Counted from the first letter of the stretch, positions 47,521 to 56,297 are shown. The stretch is 64,000 nucleotides of DNA from Pigmentiphaga kullae (GCF_004216695.1 NZ_SGXC01000001.1:1240001-1304000), one strand, 5' to 3'. Notes: generated by a model from the letters alone, not told the origin. A program made the numbers and translations.

Positions 47521-49209
47521 ATGTCCGCTCTGTTTGCCCGCTATCTTCCCTTCCTGAACTGGCCCCGGCCCAACGCCGCCGACCTTGCCGCCGATGCCCG
47601 GGCCGGCTTCACGCTCGGCCTGATCCTGGTGCCGCAGGCCGTGGCCTACGCCATGCTGGCCGGCATGCCGCCCATCACCGGCCTGTACGCCGCGCTGATT
47701 CCGCCGGTGATCAGCGTGCTGTGGGGATCGTGCCAATTGCTGGGCGCGGGGCCCGTCGCGCTGACCAGCATGCTGGTGGCGGGATCGCTGTCGGGCATGG
47801 CGGCCGCCGAGTCGGCGCGCTGGGTCGAACTGGCGATCTGGCTGGCGCTGATGGCGGGCGCGATACAGATGCTGATCGGCGCGACCCGGCTGGGCATGGT
47901 GGTGAACTTCCTGCCGGGCTCGGTCGTGGGCGCGTTCACCCAGGCCGCCGCGCTGCTGATCATGCTGTCGCAACTGCCCGCCATGCTGGGGCTGGACTGG
48001 AGCGGGGCGAGGGGCGCGCTGGCCGCGGCCGATCCGCGAGGCCTGTTGGGCGGCGTGGACTGGACGGCATTCGCCTTCGGCGTGGGGACGCTGGTCTTCC
48101 TGTTCGCGCTGAAGAAGCACAGCAAGCGCCTGCCCATCGTGCTGGCGGCCGCGCTGGCGACGGGCCTGGTCAGCTGGGCCATCGGCTACGGCGCGCGGGG
48201 CGGCGCCGTGGTCGGGACGCTGCCGGCGGGCCTGCCGCAGTTCACCGTGCCCAAGTTGCTGGACTGGGAGGACTACCGCAGCCTGCTGCCCGCGGCGGCG
48301 GTGATCGCGCTGGTCAGCTTCGTGGAGGCGCTGTCCAGCGCCAAGACCATCTCGCGCAGCACGCGCCGGCGCTGGGACGAAGACCAGGAGTTCATCGGCC
48401 AGGGCCTGGCCAAGATCGCCAGCGGCCTGAGCGGCGCCTTTCCGGTCAGCGCCTCGTTCTCGCGCTCGGCGCTGAACCTGTTCGTGGGTGCGCGTTCGGG
48501 CTGGTCCGCGCTGTTCGCCTTCGTGTGCGTGCTGGCGAGCCTGCTGTTCCTGACGCCGGCCATCGCCCACCTGCCGCGGGCCTTCCTGGCGGCCGTCATC
48601 ATCGTGCCGGTCTCCAACCTGATCACCCCGCGCTTCTTCGTCCGGCTATGGGCCACGTCGCGTGCCGAGGCCGTCATCGCCGCGTCCACGGCCGTGGCCA
48701 CCCTGATCGCCGCGCCGCAGTTGCAGTGGGGCATCCTGGCGGGTTTCATCCTGTCCCTGGGTTACTTCCTGTACCAGCGCTCGCATCCCCGCATCGTCGA
48801 GGTCGCCGTCCACGCCGACGGCACGCTGCGGGACCGCCTGCGCTTCGGCCTGCCGCCGCTGGCGCCGGACCTGCTGGCGGTACGCATGGACGCGGGGCTG
48901 AGCTTCGTCACGGCCAATCCGCTGGAGCATTTCGTGATCGAACGCTGTCGGGCCGATCCCGGCATCAAGCGGGTGCTGATTTATGCCGGGCCGATCAACA
49001 GCATCGACGTGACCGGAGTCGATACGCTGATCTACCTGATCGGCACGCTGCGCGACCAGGGCGTGGACCTGTACTTGGCGGGCGTGAAGAAGCAGGTGGA
49101 AGACGTGTTCGATACCGCGGGCGTCACGGCCATGCTGCCGCCCCACCATATATTCCGTACCGAGCGCGAGGCCATCGCCGAACTGACGGCGGGCGCGGTC
49201 AGGCCTTGA
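47521..49209 (+). CDS. SulP-family anion transporter with STAS domain
   Basis: A 562-residue SLC26/SulP transporter. The membrane domain carries GFTLGLILVPQAVAYAMLAG, ITGLYAALIPPVISVLWGSC (SulP signature) and FPVSASFSRSALNLFVGARS. The cytoplasmic STAS domain is near the end (VLIYAGPINSIDVTGVDTLI). Relatives move sulfate, bicarbonate or dicarboxylates with protons or sodium; the ion here is uncertain. The 3' end overlaps the convergent LysR gene by 11 nt. Confidence 0.9.
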   Translation: MSALFARYLPFLNWPRPNAADLAADARAGFTLGLILVPQAVAYAMLAGMPPITGLYAALIPPVISVLWGSCQLLGAGPVALTSMLVAGSLSGMAAAESARWVELAIWLALMAGAIQMLIGATRLGMVVNFLPGSVVGAFTQAAALLIMLSQLPAMLGLDWSGARGALAAADPRGLLGGVDWTAFAFGVGTLVFLFALKKHSKRLPIVLAAALATGLVSWAIGYGARGGAVVGTLPAGLPQFTVPKLLDWEDYRSLLPAAAVIALVSFVEALSSAKTISRSTRRRWDEDQEFIGQGLAKIASGLSGAFPVSASFSRSALNLFVGARSGWSALFAFVCVLASLLFLTPAIAHLPRAFLAAVIIVPVSNLITPRFFVRLWATSRAEAVIAASTAVATLIAAPQLQWGILAGFILSLGYFLYQRSHPRIVEVAVHADGTLRDRLRFGLPPLAPDLLAVRMDAGLSFVTANPLEHFVIERCRADPGIKRVLIYAGPINSIDVTGVDTLIYLIGTLRDQGVDLYLAGVKKQVEDVFDTAGVTAMLPPHHIFRTEREAIAELTAGAVRP

Positions 49210-50059
49210 GCAGTTCCTCCAGCATCCAGGCCCCGACGGGGCCCAGGGGATGCTGGTTGGACCACACCACGTCCACCGGCAGCAGGCGCTCCTGGCCGGG
49301 CACCTGCAACTCCACCAGCCTGCCGGCGGCGAAATGCGTCACCAGCCAGCGCGGCATCCTGGCCCAGCCAAAGTTCATCACCGCCATTTCCAGCAGCATC
49401 AGGTAGTAGGGCGCGGACCAGGTGCGGCCCCGCGCGATGCGGCGGCCGTCGTCCTCGTAAGGCGCGATGCGCAGTTCGCGCGCCTGGCGCAGGTCGGCTT
49501 CGGTGACCGTGCCGAGCCTGGCCAGCGGATGCCCCTTGCCCGTGACCACCACCATTTCCGACAGGTCCGGCAGCGTGCGGTGTTCCACGTCCGGCGGGTA
49601 CTGTTCCTGCGCGCGTACCAGCCCCAGGTTGGCGCGGCCGCGCTGCACGGTGGCGACCGTATCCCAGTCCTCGGACATCATGCATTCGAACTCGATGTCG
49701 GGATACTTGCGGTCGAGCGCGGCCAGTATGGCCTCGAAGCGCTCGGACTGATAGGTGTCGGACAGCGCCAGCGTGAGCCGCGCCTCGTGCCCTTGGGCAT
49801 AGCGGCCGGCGGCGCGGCCCAGTTGCTCGGCGCTGGCCAGGACCTGCGCCGCCTCCACCAGCAGTGCCCGGCCCGCCGGCGTCAGCGTGGGCTGGCGGGT
49901 GGCGCGGTCGAACAACTGCACGCCCAGGTCGATTTCCAGGTTGGCGATGCTTTCGCTGATGCTCGACTGCCGCTTGCCCAGCTTGCGCGCGGCGGCCGAG
50001 AACGAGCCCAGCGCGGCCGCCTGGGTGAAGGCCGCCAGCGCTTCCAGGGAATAGGCCAT
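49199..50059 (-). CDS. LysR-family regulator, probably of the PACE efflux gene
   Basis: A 286-residue LysR protein. HTH: LEALAAFTQAAALGSFSAAA and QSSISESIANLEIDLGVQLF. The effector domain starts near ARLTLALSDTYQSERFEAIL. It is divergent from a PACE-family efflux gene, as AceR is from AceI in Acinetobacter, and a short palindrome lies 13 nt before its start. That arrangement supports control of the pump; an inducer is not evident. Confidence 0.9.
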   Translation of the reverse strand: MAYSLEALAAFTQAAALGSFSAAARKLGKRQSSISESIANLEIDLGVQLFDRATRQPTLTPAGRALLVEAAQVLASAEQLGRAAGRYAQGHEARLTLALSDTYQSERFEAILAALDRKYPDIEFECMMSEDWDTVATVQRGRANLGLVRAQEQYPPDVEHRTLPDLSEMVVVTGKGHPLARLGTVTEADLRQARELRIAPYEDDGRRIARGRTWSAPYYLMLLEMAVMNFGWARMPRWLVTHFAAGRLVELQVPGQERLLPVDVVWSNQHPLGPVGAWMLEELLKA

Positions 50060-50071
50060 GTTTGGTTTTCT

Positions 50072-50086
50072 ATCGGAAAATCCGAT
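50072..50086. promoter_or_regulatory. Palindrome between LysR and PACE genes
   Basis: ATCGG - AAAAT - CCGAT, 13 nt upstream of the LysR start. It has the size and symmetry of a LysR box. Confidence 0.5.
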
Positions 50087-50157
50087 GGTAATTAGGTTTT
50101 ATTCAACGGAAGTATGGCAGAAAATACGGGGACGACATCAACGTAACGAGGTTGAAC

Positions 50158-50598
50158 GTGTTGCAGAACAAGAAATCGCTGCGTGAACGCCTGGCGCACG
50201 CCCTGTGCTTCGAGATCATCGCGGTGGCGCTGTGCGCGCCCGCGCTGGCCTGGGTCATGGGCAAGCCGCTGCTGCACATGGGCGCGCTGACGGCGGTGAT
50301 CTCGCTTATCGCCATGTTGTGGAACATGGTCTACAACGCCGGCTTCGAGCGCGTGGAGCGCCGACTGGGCTGGGTGCGCGATACGCGGGTCCGGATGACC
50401 CACGCGCTGGGCTTCGAATTCGGCCTGATCCTGATCGTGGTGCCGTTGGCGGCATGGTGGCTGAGCATTTCGCTGTGGGAGGCTCTGGTGCTGGATATCG
50501 GGTTGCTGCTGTTCTTCCTGCCCTATACCTACGTGTATAACCTGGTGTATGACCGGCTGCGGGTGCACTGGGTGAGGGAGGCGTGTCCCGGCGCTTAA
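50158..50598 (+). CDS. PACE-family efflux transporter (AceI-like)
   Basis: A 146-residue membrane protein with four helices arranged as two bacterial transmembrane pair repeats: ERLAHALCFEIIAVALCAPA and RMTHALGFEFGLILIVVPLA, each starting with the paired acidic residue conserved in PACE pumps. Family members export chlorhexidine and related biocides, or natural polyamines such as cadaverine. The preferred start is GTG 50158 with GAGG six nt upstream; TTG 50152 is possible. The adjacent divergent LysR gene is the usual partner. Confidence 0.9.
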   Translation: MLQNKKSLRERLAHALCFEIIAVALCAPALAWVMGKPLLHMGALTAVISLIAMLWNMVYNAGFERVERRLGWVRDTRVRMTHALGFEFGLILIVVPLAAWWLSISLWEALVLDIGLLLFFLPYTYVYNLVYDRLRVHWVREACPGA

Positions 50599-50673
50599 GC
50601 CAGGATTAAGCCCCGGCCGCCATCATCCGCGGCAATGCGCCGGCCTTGGGCCGGCATACCGGGAGAACCGCTC

Positions 50674-51387
50674 ATGACACCGCAAGAACGCGCCCTGCTC
50701 GACAGTTTCCTGGACCGCCTGGCCGGCGTCCGGGGCATGGACAAGGACCCCGAGGCCGATGCCCTGATCCGGCAGCGCGCGGCCGGCCAGCCCGACGCGC
50801 TGTACCTCAGCATCCAGCGCGCGCTGTTGCTGGAACATGCGCTGGAAGGCGCGCAGGCGCGCATCGCGGCCCTGGAGCAGCAGGTGGCTGAACTGCAGGC
50901 CGCCTCGCGGCAGCAGCAGGAAGCCCGGCCCGCGCGCAGTTTCCTGGGCGGATTGCTGGGCGGCGATACGTGGGGCAAGGCGCCGGCGCGATCAGCGCCC
51001 GCCAGTGGTTCCATGATCGGCAGCGACATCGGCCAGCGCCCGGAGTACCGGCCCGCCGCGCCCGCGGCGCCCTATGCCGGCGCACCGGCCGCAGGAGGCG
51101 CCATGGGCAGCTTCCTGGGCAATGCCGCGGCTACGGCGGCGGGAGTGGCGGGCGGCATGTTCCTGTTCAACGGCATCGAGCACCTGATGGGCGGCGGCGC
51201 GGCCCAGGCCGCGCATCCGGCGGGCAATGCGCCGGCTGCGGAAACGATCACGCAGAACGTCACCAACAACTACTACGACAGCGGAAATGACGACCGTCCG
51301 GATGCGGGCGGCGACGCGCAGGCCTATGACACCTCGGCCGACGATTCCTTCACCGACGATACGTTCTCGGACGACGACTTCGTCTGA
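50674..51387 (+). CDS. DUF2076 family protein
   Basis: A 237-residue protein. MTPQERALLDSFLDRLAGVR and the segment DPEADALIRQRAAGQPDALY to the predicted coiled coil (EGAQARIAALEQQVAELQAA) are the DUF2076 hallmark. The middle is Gly/Ala/Pro-rich with a short hydrophobic stretch (FLGNAAATAAGVAGGMFLFN). The C-terminus is strongly acidic (DDSFTDDTFSDDDFV). Function unknown. A perfect hairpin (GCCGGCC TTG GGCCGGC, 50639-50655) precedes the ribosome site GGGAGA. Confidence 0.85.
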   Translation: MTPQERALLDSFLDRLAGVRGMDKDPEADALIRQRAAGQPDALYLSIQRALLLEHALEGAQARIAALEQQVAELQAASRQQQEARPARSFLGGLLGGDTWGKAPARSAPASGSMIGSDIGQRPEYRPAAPAAPYAGAPAAGGAMGSFLGNAAATAAGVAGGMFLFNGIEHLMGGGAAQAAHPAGNAPAAETITQNVTNNYYDSGNDDRPDAGGDAQAYDTSADDSFTDDTFSDDDFV

Positions 51388-51406
51388 TGCCGTCCGCCAG
51401 GCCGCC

Positions 51407-52666
51407 TCAGGCCTGGTCCAGCGCCCGCACGTCGGCCCGCCGCCACCACAGCAGGACCATGCCGGGCAGGGCGATGGCCACGGTGACCAGGAAGAACGTC
51501 GGCCAGCCGTAGTTCTCGACCATGGGCGGGGCCAGCGGCCCGGCCAGGTAGGTGCGCCCCACGGCGGACAGGGCGGACAGCAGCGCGAACTGGGTGGCCG
51601 AGAAGCGGTGGTCGCACAGGCCCATGAGCAGGGCCACGAAGGCCGCCGTTCCCATGCCGCCGCACAGGTTCTCGATGCCGACCGCGGCGGCCATCAGCAG
51701 GATGCTCTTGGGGCTGATGGCGAGCAGCCAGAATCCCAGGTTGGAGACGGCCTGCAGCAGGCCGAACAGCATCAGCGACCGGAACAGGCCCAGCTTTGCC
51801 AGCAGCGAACCGCCGGCCAGCGCGCCGATGATGGTGGCGCCCAGGCCCAGCACCTTGTTGATGGTGCCGACCTCGGTGGCGGAGAAGCCCGCGCCGCGTA
51901 TCAGGAAGGCGGTGGACAGGCTGCCGGCGAAGGCGTCGCCCAGCTTGTAGAGCACGATCAGCACCAGCAGCACGATGGCGCCGGGGCGGCGGAAGAATTC
52001 GACCAGCGGCCCCGTCACGGCCTCGGCCAGCGTGCGGGGCGCGGCGGCGGGGGTCTCGGGTTCGGGGGCCCACAGGGTGGCCAGGATGGCCAGGGCCATC
52101 AGGCCGCCCATCAGCACGTACATGTTGCCCCAGCCCAGCCAGCTGTCGGCGATGACCAGCGCCAGCCCGCCCGACACCAGCATGGCCAGCCGGTAGCCCA
52201 GCACGGACACCGCGGCGCCGGCGCCGCGTTCTTCCTTGCGCAGCACGTCGGTGCGGTAGGCGTCGAAGGCGATGTCCTGCGAGGACGAGCAGAAGGCGAC
52301 GAACACGGCGATCAGCGCCAGCGGCAGCAGGGCTTCGCTGGGCGAGAGCAGGCCCATGGCCATGATGGCCAGCGCCAGCAGCAATTGCGTGACCACCATC
52401 CAGCCGCGCCGGCGGCCCAGCAGCGGCGGCGTATAGCGGTCCATCAGCGGCGCCCACAGGAACTTCAGCGTGTAGGCCGAGCCGACCAGGGTCAGGAAGC
52501 CGATCGCCTGCAGCGACACGCCGTCCACGGTGGCCCAGGCCTGCAGCGTGCCGCTGGTCAGCGCCAGGGGCAGGCCGCTGGCGAAGCCCAGGGCCAGCAG
52601 CGGCGCGACGCGCCGGTTCGTGTACAGCGACGAGGCGGCCGCGGGCGCCTCCGGGCGGGCGCTCAA
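51407..52666 (-). CDS. ampG: AmpG-family muropeptide permease
   Basis: A 419-residue MFS transporter of the AmpG type. The diagnostic opening is LLALGFASGLPLALTSGTLQ, followed by TLKFLWAPLMDRY and SSSQDIAFDAYRTDVL; twelve helices are predicted. AmpG imports anhydro-muropeptides from the periplasm for recycling. In Bordetella pertussis, poor AmpG recycling is linked to release of tracheal cytotoxin. It overlaps the small upstream gene by 4 nt and is the last gene of the XRE-pyrE-hypothetical-ampG group. Confidence 0.92.
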   Translation of the reverse strand: MSARPEAPAAASSLYTNRRVAPLLALGFASGLPLALTSGTLQAWATVDGVSLQAIGFLTLVGSAYTLKFLWAPLMDRYTPPLLGRRRGWMVVTQLLLALAIMAMGLLSPSEALLPLALIAVFVAFCSSSQDIAFDAYRTDVLRKEERGAGAAVSVLGYRLAMLVSGGLALVIADSWLGWGNMYVLMGGLMALAILATLWAPEPETPAAAPRTLAEAVTGPLVEFFRRPGAIVLLVLIVLYKLGDAFAGSLSTAFLIRGAGFSATEVGTINKVLGLGATIIGALAGGSLLAKLGLFRSLMLFGLLQAVSNLGFWLLAISPKSILLMAAAVGIENLCGGMGTAAFVALLMGLCDHRFSATQFALLSALSAVGRTYLAGPLAPPMVENYGWPTFFLVTVAIALPGMVLLWWRRADVRALDQA

Positions 52667-52992
52667 AATATCTTTCCGCTGCGGCCGTAGTCCAGCACGA
52701 TCCAGTTCAGGGCGGCGACGAGATCCTGCGCCGTGCCGGACCTGAACGCTTCGTCGAGCCGGTTCATGTAGGAAAGGAGCTGGGTCTTCGCGGTTTCGGC
52801 GAAGGCGGGCGCGATGCCCTGGTCTTCATACAGCAGCACGTACGAGCGGGCGAAACCGTAGATCAGGAAGTAGGCGGCGGCATGTTCGGAGTCGCTGGAG
52901 ACCAGCGCCAGCGAACCTTCCTTGACCTTGAGGAAACTGTCGGTACCAGGGGCCTGGGCGGCGAAACGTTGGATCAGATCGGTGAAGTTCAT
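52663..52992 (-). CDS. Conserved hypothetical protein
   Basis: A 109-residue soluble protein, mostly helical, not recognised. It opens MNFTDLIQRFAAQAPGTDSF and has a central YFLIYGFARSYVLLYEDQGI. The start at 52992 is 22 nt after pyrE, and the stop overlaps the ampG start (ATGA), so it is translated together with both. No motif suggests a catalytic role; a small adaptor or regulator is possible. Confidence 0.75.
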   Translation of the reverse strand: MNFTDLIQRFAAQAPGTDSFLKVKEGSLALVSSDSEHAAAYFLIYGFARSYVLLYEDQGIAPAFAETAKTQLLSYMNRLDEAFRSGTAQDLVAALNWIVLDYGRSGKIF

Positions 52993-53014
52993 AACACGTG
53001 GGTAGCGATAAGAG

Positions 53015-53689
53015 TCACGGAAGGCGGGAGATGCCGCCGTGGGCCTTGGACCATTCGGAAGTATGGAGCAGGAATCCTTCTACTTTTTCGATGTCGGCGG
53101 CGGTCAGGACCGTGCCCGTCCTGGCCTGCGCGATGATGTCCTGCCAGGTGGCCAGCGCATGCATCGTGACACCGATTTCTTCCATGGTACGCCGGCTTTC
53201 GACAAACGTATCGTAATAGAAGATGCTCAGGACGTGGGCCAGCTCCAGGCCCGAATCGCGTACCGCCTTGCAGAAGTTGCGCTTGCTCTGGCCGTCGGTG
53301 GTCAGGTCGTCCACCAGCAGCACCCGCGCGCCGGCCTGCGCCATGCCTTCGATCTGCGCGTTGCGGCCGAAGCCCAGCGGCTTCTTGCGCACGATCAGCA
53401 GCGGCAGCGACAGCCGGTCGGCCAGCCAGGCGGCGTAGGGAACGCCGGCCGTCTCGGCCCCGGCGATGGCATCGATGTTCTGCATGCCGACGCGATGCCG
53501 CACCACGGCCTGCGCGGCGTCCACCAGCACCTTGCGCCCCGCCACCGACGAGATCAGCCGCCGCACGTCCACGTACACCGGGCTGGCCCAGCCCGAGCGC
53601 AGGATGAACGGCTTGCCCGAGCTGACGTGCACCGCCCCCGATTCCAGCAGCAGTTGCGCCACCGTCGATCCGATAGAGGTTTCTTCCAT
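53015..53689 (-). CDS. pyrE: Orotate phosphoribosyltransferase family protein
   Basis: A 224-residue type I phosphoribosyltransferase of the alpha-proteobacterial PyrE form. The PRPP loop is VLLVDDLTTDGQS (residues 123-135), and the flexible-loop region reads RKKPLGFGRNAQIEG (101-115). OPRT converts orotate and PRPP to OMP. One oddity is that the position which is normally lysine in RKKPKG is Leu105 here. It follows the XRE gene by 36 nt. It may be the housekeeping enzyme or a paralogue tied to the nearby pyrKD cluster. Confidence 0.82.
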   Translation of the reverse strand: MEETSIGSTVAQLLLESGAVHVSSGKPFILRSGWASPVYVDVRRLISSVAGRKVLVDAAQAVVRHRVGMQNIDAIAGAETAGVPYAAWLADRLSLPLLIVRKKPLGFGRNAQIEGMAQAGARVLLVDDLTTDGQSKRNFCKAVRDSGLELAHVLSIFYYDTFVESRRTMEEIGVTMHALATWQDIIAQARTGTVLTAADIEKVEGFLLHTSEWSKAHGGISRLP

Positions 53690-53725
53690 TTCACTGTTCC
53701 ATGTGTGGGGGCGAACGACGCGGGG

Positions 53726-54607
53726 TCAGACCACCTTCAGCATGCTGCTCAGAAGTTCCGCGGCCTGTTGCCCTTTGTAGGCGCGTTCCCATAGGTTTTC
53801 CACCATTTTCGTATAAAGCTCGACCGCTTCGGGCGCCGAGGTGACCTGGGCGATGCCGGTGGCGACGTTGGGCAGCTCGCCGAAGCGGAACGGGCTGACC
53901 GCCACGAACGAGGCGCTGGGCCGCTCGAATACCTGGAAGGTGGCGTTGGGCATGCTGTCGTCGACGATGCCGATCTGCATGTCCATCGGGTGCTCGCGCA
54001 ATAGATCGATGATCCGCTCGACCTCGCGCCGCGCCGCCAGCGACCGCTCCATGCGCACCGAGGGCGGCAGGTCGATGCGGCCCACCAGCCCGAAGTGGAC
54101 GAAGCGCTCGATCTCGCGCAGCCCGATCAGGCTGATGATGGGCGGGCGGCGCCGGGCGTAGGCCCGCTTGCGCTCGCCCAGAATCTTCATCAGGGCCTGC
54201 ATGCGTTCGGGCTCGATGCCGGGGTGGGCCTCGTGCAGCATCTGTTCCAGGTAGCCGGCGTACTCGTCCGAGGTCAGCAGGAACGAGATGGGCTCGAAAT
54301 GGGCCATGATGCGCGTGGCGTCGGTCTCGAGCTGGCGCATGCGTTCGATGTAGGCCACCGGCGAGGTGTAGTACTCAGCCCCCACGCCCAGCAGCGAGGC
54401 CAGCGAGGTGTCCAGGATGTGGGCCAGCCGCTCCAGCGTCTCGATCTTGACGATCTCGCCCTTCTCCATGCGGTATACCGCCGCCCGCGACACCCCCAGC
54501 CTGGCCGCGATGTCCTCGGCCCGCAGCGAGGCGCCCATCCGATAGGCGCGCAGCCTTTCCCCGATGGCATGGAAATCGACGGCGCGCGATCTGGAAGAAG
54601 TGTTCAT
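53726..54607 (-). CDS. XRE-family regulator with C-terminal sensor domain
   Basis: A 293-residue protein. ATG 54607 (MNTSSRSRAVDFHAIG) precedes a canonical Cro/C1 HTH (RAEDIAARLGVSRAAVYRME) at residues ~30-65. The remaining ~220 residues form a domain I do not recognise, with an Arg-rich middle (GERKRAYARRRPP). It is divergent from an MFS gene across 359 nt containing a strong inverted repeat (54700-54719). It is co-oriented with pyrE, so it may link transport and pyrimidine genes. Confidence 0.85.
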   Translation of the reverse strand: MNTSSRSRAVDFHAIGERLRAYRMGASLRAEDIAARLGVSRAAVYRMEKGEIVKIETLERLAHILDTSLASLLGVGAEYYTSPVAYIERMRQLETDATRIMAHFEPISFLLTSDEYAGYLEQMLHEAHPGIEPERMQALMKILGERKRAYARRRPPIISLIGLREIERFVHFGLVGRIDLPPSVRMERSLAARREVERIIDLLREHPMDMQIGIVDDSMPNATFQVFERPSASFVAVSPFRFGELPNVATGIAQVTSAPEAVELYTKMVENLWERAYKGQQAAELLSSMLKVV

Positions 54608-54966
54608 CGAAGCAAGTCTAAAAAATGAGAATCCTGGATTTCGAACCACTCGTGCGCGCCGCCCCGGAATCGAGCGGAGCACCTCTCCGATGCCCAGCGT
54701 TAGTGCGGGTTTGCACTAATATCGTGCATCTCTGACAACATCGGGATTTACCTTATCAGCTTAGTGAAATTTTGCTTGAAAGGTAAGAAAAGTTGTCTTA
54801 GTCTAAAAAAAAAGACTTTCGGCGTAAACAGTTTTTGCCTGCTCCATGCCACAAGCATGTCCGGCACGGGCCGTCTCCTCCAGGGGGCGGCGCCGGCGGG
54901 AGGCAGCCGCCGCCTGGCAGCACTTTTTTTGAATCGATGGATACCTCTTCCTTTCGGAGATAGGAA
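54608..54966. other. Divergent regulatory region between XRE and MFS genes
   Basis: No gene is apparent. It contains a TTAGTGC/GCACTAA palindrome (54700-54719), a further TTAGTG half-site (54761-54766) and AGTCT - eight A - AGACT (54800-54817) within a run of nine A. From ~54720 to 54830 the DNA is much more AT-rich than the surroundings, as expected for promoters. Confidence 0.6.
54700..54719. promoter_or_regulatory. Inverted repeat, candidate XRE operator
   Basis: A perfect 7-bp inverted repeat, TTAGTGC / GCACTAA, around GGGTTT, 93 nt from the XRE start and 248 nt from the MFS start. Confidence 0.6.
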
Positions 54967-56217
54967 ATGGCAGACAAATACGCCGCGAGTCCCGGGGACA
55001 TTCCCGCAGGCAAGGCGAACGAGGGCGAAGACTACGCCCGCAAGGCGGTCATTGCGTCGACGGTGGGCTACGCCCTCGACGGTTTCGACCTTCTGATCCT
55101 GGGCTTCATCCTGGCGGCGATCTCGTCGGACCTGGGACTGACCAGCACCCAGGCCGGGTCGCTGGTGACCTGGACGCTGGTCGGCGCCGTGGTCGGCGGC
55201 ATCGTGTTCGGGTGGCTGAGCGACAAGTACGGCCGCGTGCGCGTGCTGAACTGGACCATCCTGCTGTTCGCGGTCTTCACCGGCCTGTGCGCGTTGGCCC
55301 AGGGCTACTGGGACCTGCTGGCGTACCGTACCATCGCCGGCCTGGGCCTGGGCGGCGAATTCGGCATCGGCATGGCGCTGGCCGCCGAGGCCTGCCGTCC
55401 CGAGCAGCGTGCCCGCATGAGCTCCTACGTCGGCCTGGGCTGGCAGGCAGGCGTGCTGGCCGCGGCGCTGATCACGCCCATCCTGCTGCCCATCGTGGGC
55501 TGGCGCGGCATGTTCGCCATCGGCGTGCTGCCGGCGGTCGTGGCCTTCGTCATCCGCCATTTCATCGGCGAACCCAAGATCTTCGTCGAAAGCCAGAAGT
55601 CCACGGCGCCGAAGGACAACGCGTTCAAGCTGCTGGTGGCCGATGCCAAGACCACGCGGGCCAGCCTGGGCGTGGTCATCCTGACCTCGGTGCAGAACTT
55701 CGGCTACTACGGCGTGATGATCTGGATGCCGTCGTACCTGAGCAAGCAGTTCGGCTATTCGCTGACCAAGTCGGCGGGCTGGACCGCCGTCACCATTCTC
55801 GGCATGGCCTTCGGCATCTGGCTGTTCGGCCAGTTGGCGGACCGCATCGGCCGGCGTCCCATCTTCCTGCTCTACCAGGTGGGCGCGGTGCTGTCGGTGC
55901 TGGCCTATTCGCAGCTCGAAGCGCAATACGCCCTGCTGATCGGCGGAGCGGTCATGGGCATGTTCGTGAACGGCATGCTGGGCGGCTACGGGGCGCTGAT
56001 CTCCGAGCTGTATCCCACCCGGGCGCGGGCCACGGCACAGAACGTGCTGTTCAACATCGGCCGCGCCGTGGGCGGATTCGGACCGCTGGCGGTGGGCGCG
56101 GTGGCCGCGAAGTATTCGTTCAGCCACGCGATCGCGCTGCTGGCGTCGATCTATGTACTGGACATTCTCGCCACGTTGTTCCTGATCCCGGAACGCAAGG
56201 GCGCAAAGCTGGAGTAG
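54967..56217 (+). CDS. MFS transporter, AAHS/organic-acid type
   Basis: A 416-residue major facilitator with twelve helices. ATG 54967 follows CGGAGATAGGAA. Signatures: GYALDGFDLLILGFILAAIS (organic-acid:H+ symporter DGFD motif), GWLSDKYGRVRVL (loop 2-3), YRTIAGLGLGGEFGIG and GQLADRIGRRPIFLL. The DGFD motif and family suggest uptake of an aromatic or heterocyclic acid. It is followed by pyrK- and pyrD-like genes, so orotate or a related acid is a reasonable guess. Confidence 0.88.
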   Translation: MADKYAASPGDIPAGKANEGEDYARKAVIASTVGYALDGFDLLILGFILAAISSDLGLTSTQAGSLVTWTLVGAVVGGIVFGWLSDKYGRVRVLNWTILLFAVFTGLCALAQGYWDLLAYRTIAGLGLGGEFGIGMALAAEACRPEQRARMSSYVGLGWQAGVLAAALITPILLPIVGWRGMFAIGVLPAVVAFVIRHFIGEPKIFVESQKSTAPKDNAFKLLVADAKTTRASLGVVILTSVQNFGYYGVMIWMPSYLSKQFGYSLTKSAGWTAVTILGMAFGIWLFGQLADRIGRRPIFLLYQVGAVLSVLAYSQLEAQYALLIGGAVMGMFVNGMLGGYGALISELYPTRARATAQNVLFNIGRAVGGFGPLAVGAVAAKYSFSHAIALLASIYVLDILATLFLIPERKGAKLE

Positions 56218-56223
56218 AGGACC

Positions 56224-56297
56224 TCCCCTACGCGCTGACGCGCGCCCCCCAGGGGGCGGCACTGGCGGACCGGCGGAGCCGGATCCGCGGTGCCCAA
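56224..56297 (+). repeat. Triple-hairpin intergenic repeat, copy R10
   Basis: Starts 7 nt after the MFS stop (CCCCTACGCGCTGACGCGCG, CCCCCC/GGGGG hairpin, GCGGACCGGC / GCCGGATCCGC, GGTGCCCAAGG). It fills most of the gap before the pyrK-like gene. Confidence 0.85.

Noticed and set aside
52663-52992. Small gene before ampG as a spurious frame
   Set aside because: Kept as real: it fits exactly between pyrE and ampG with a 22-nt gap and a 4-nt overlap, and has a normal amino-acid composition.
54805-54813. Nine-A run as a phase-variable coding tract
   Set aside because: It lies in non-coding DNA 150 nt from the nearest start, so slippage could only affect promoter spacing. Retained only as part of the regulatory region.
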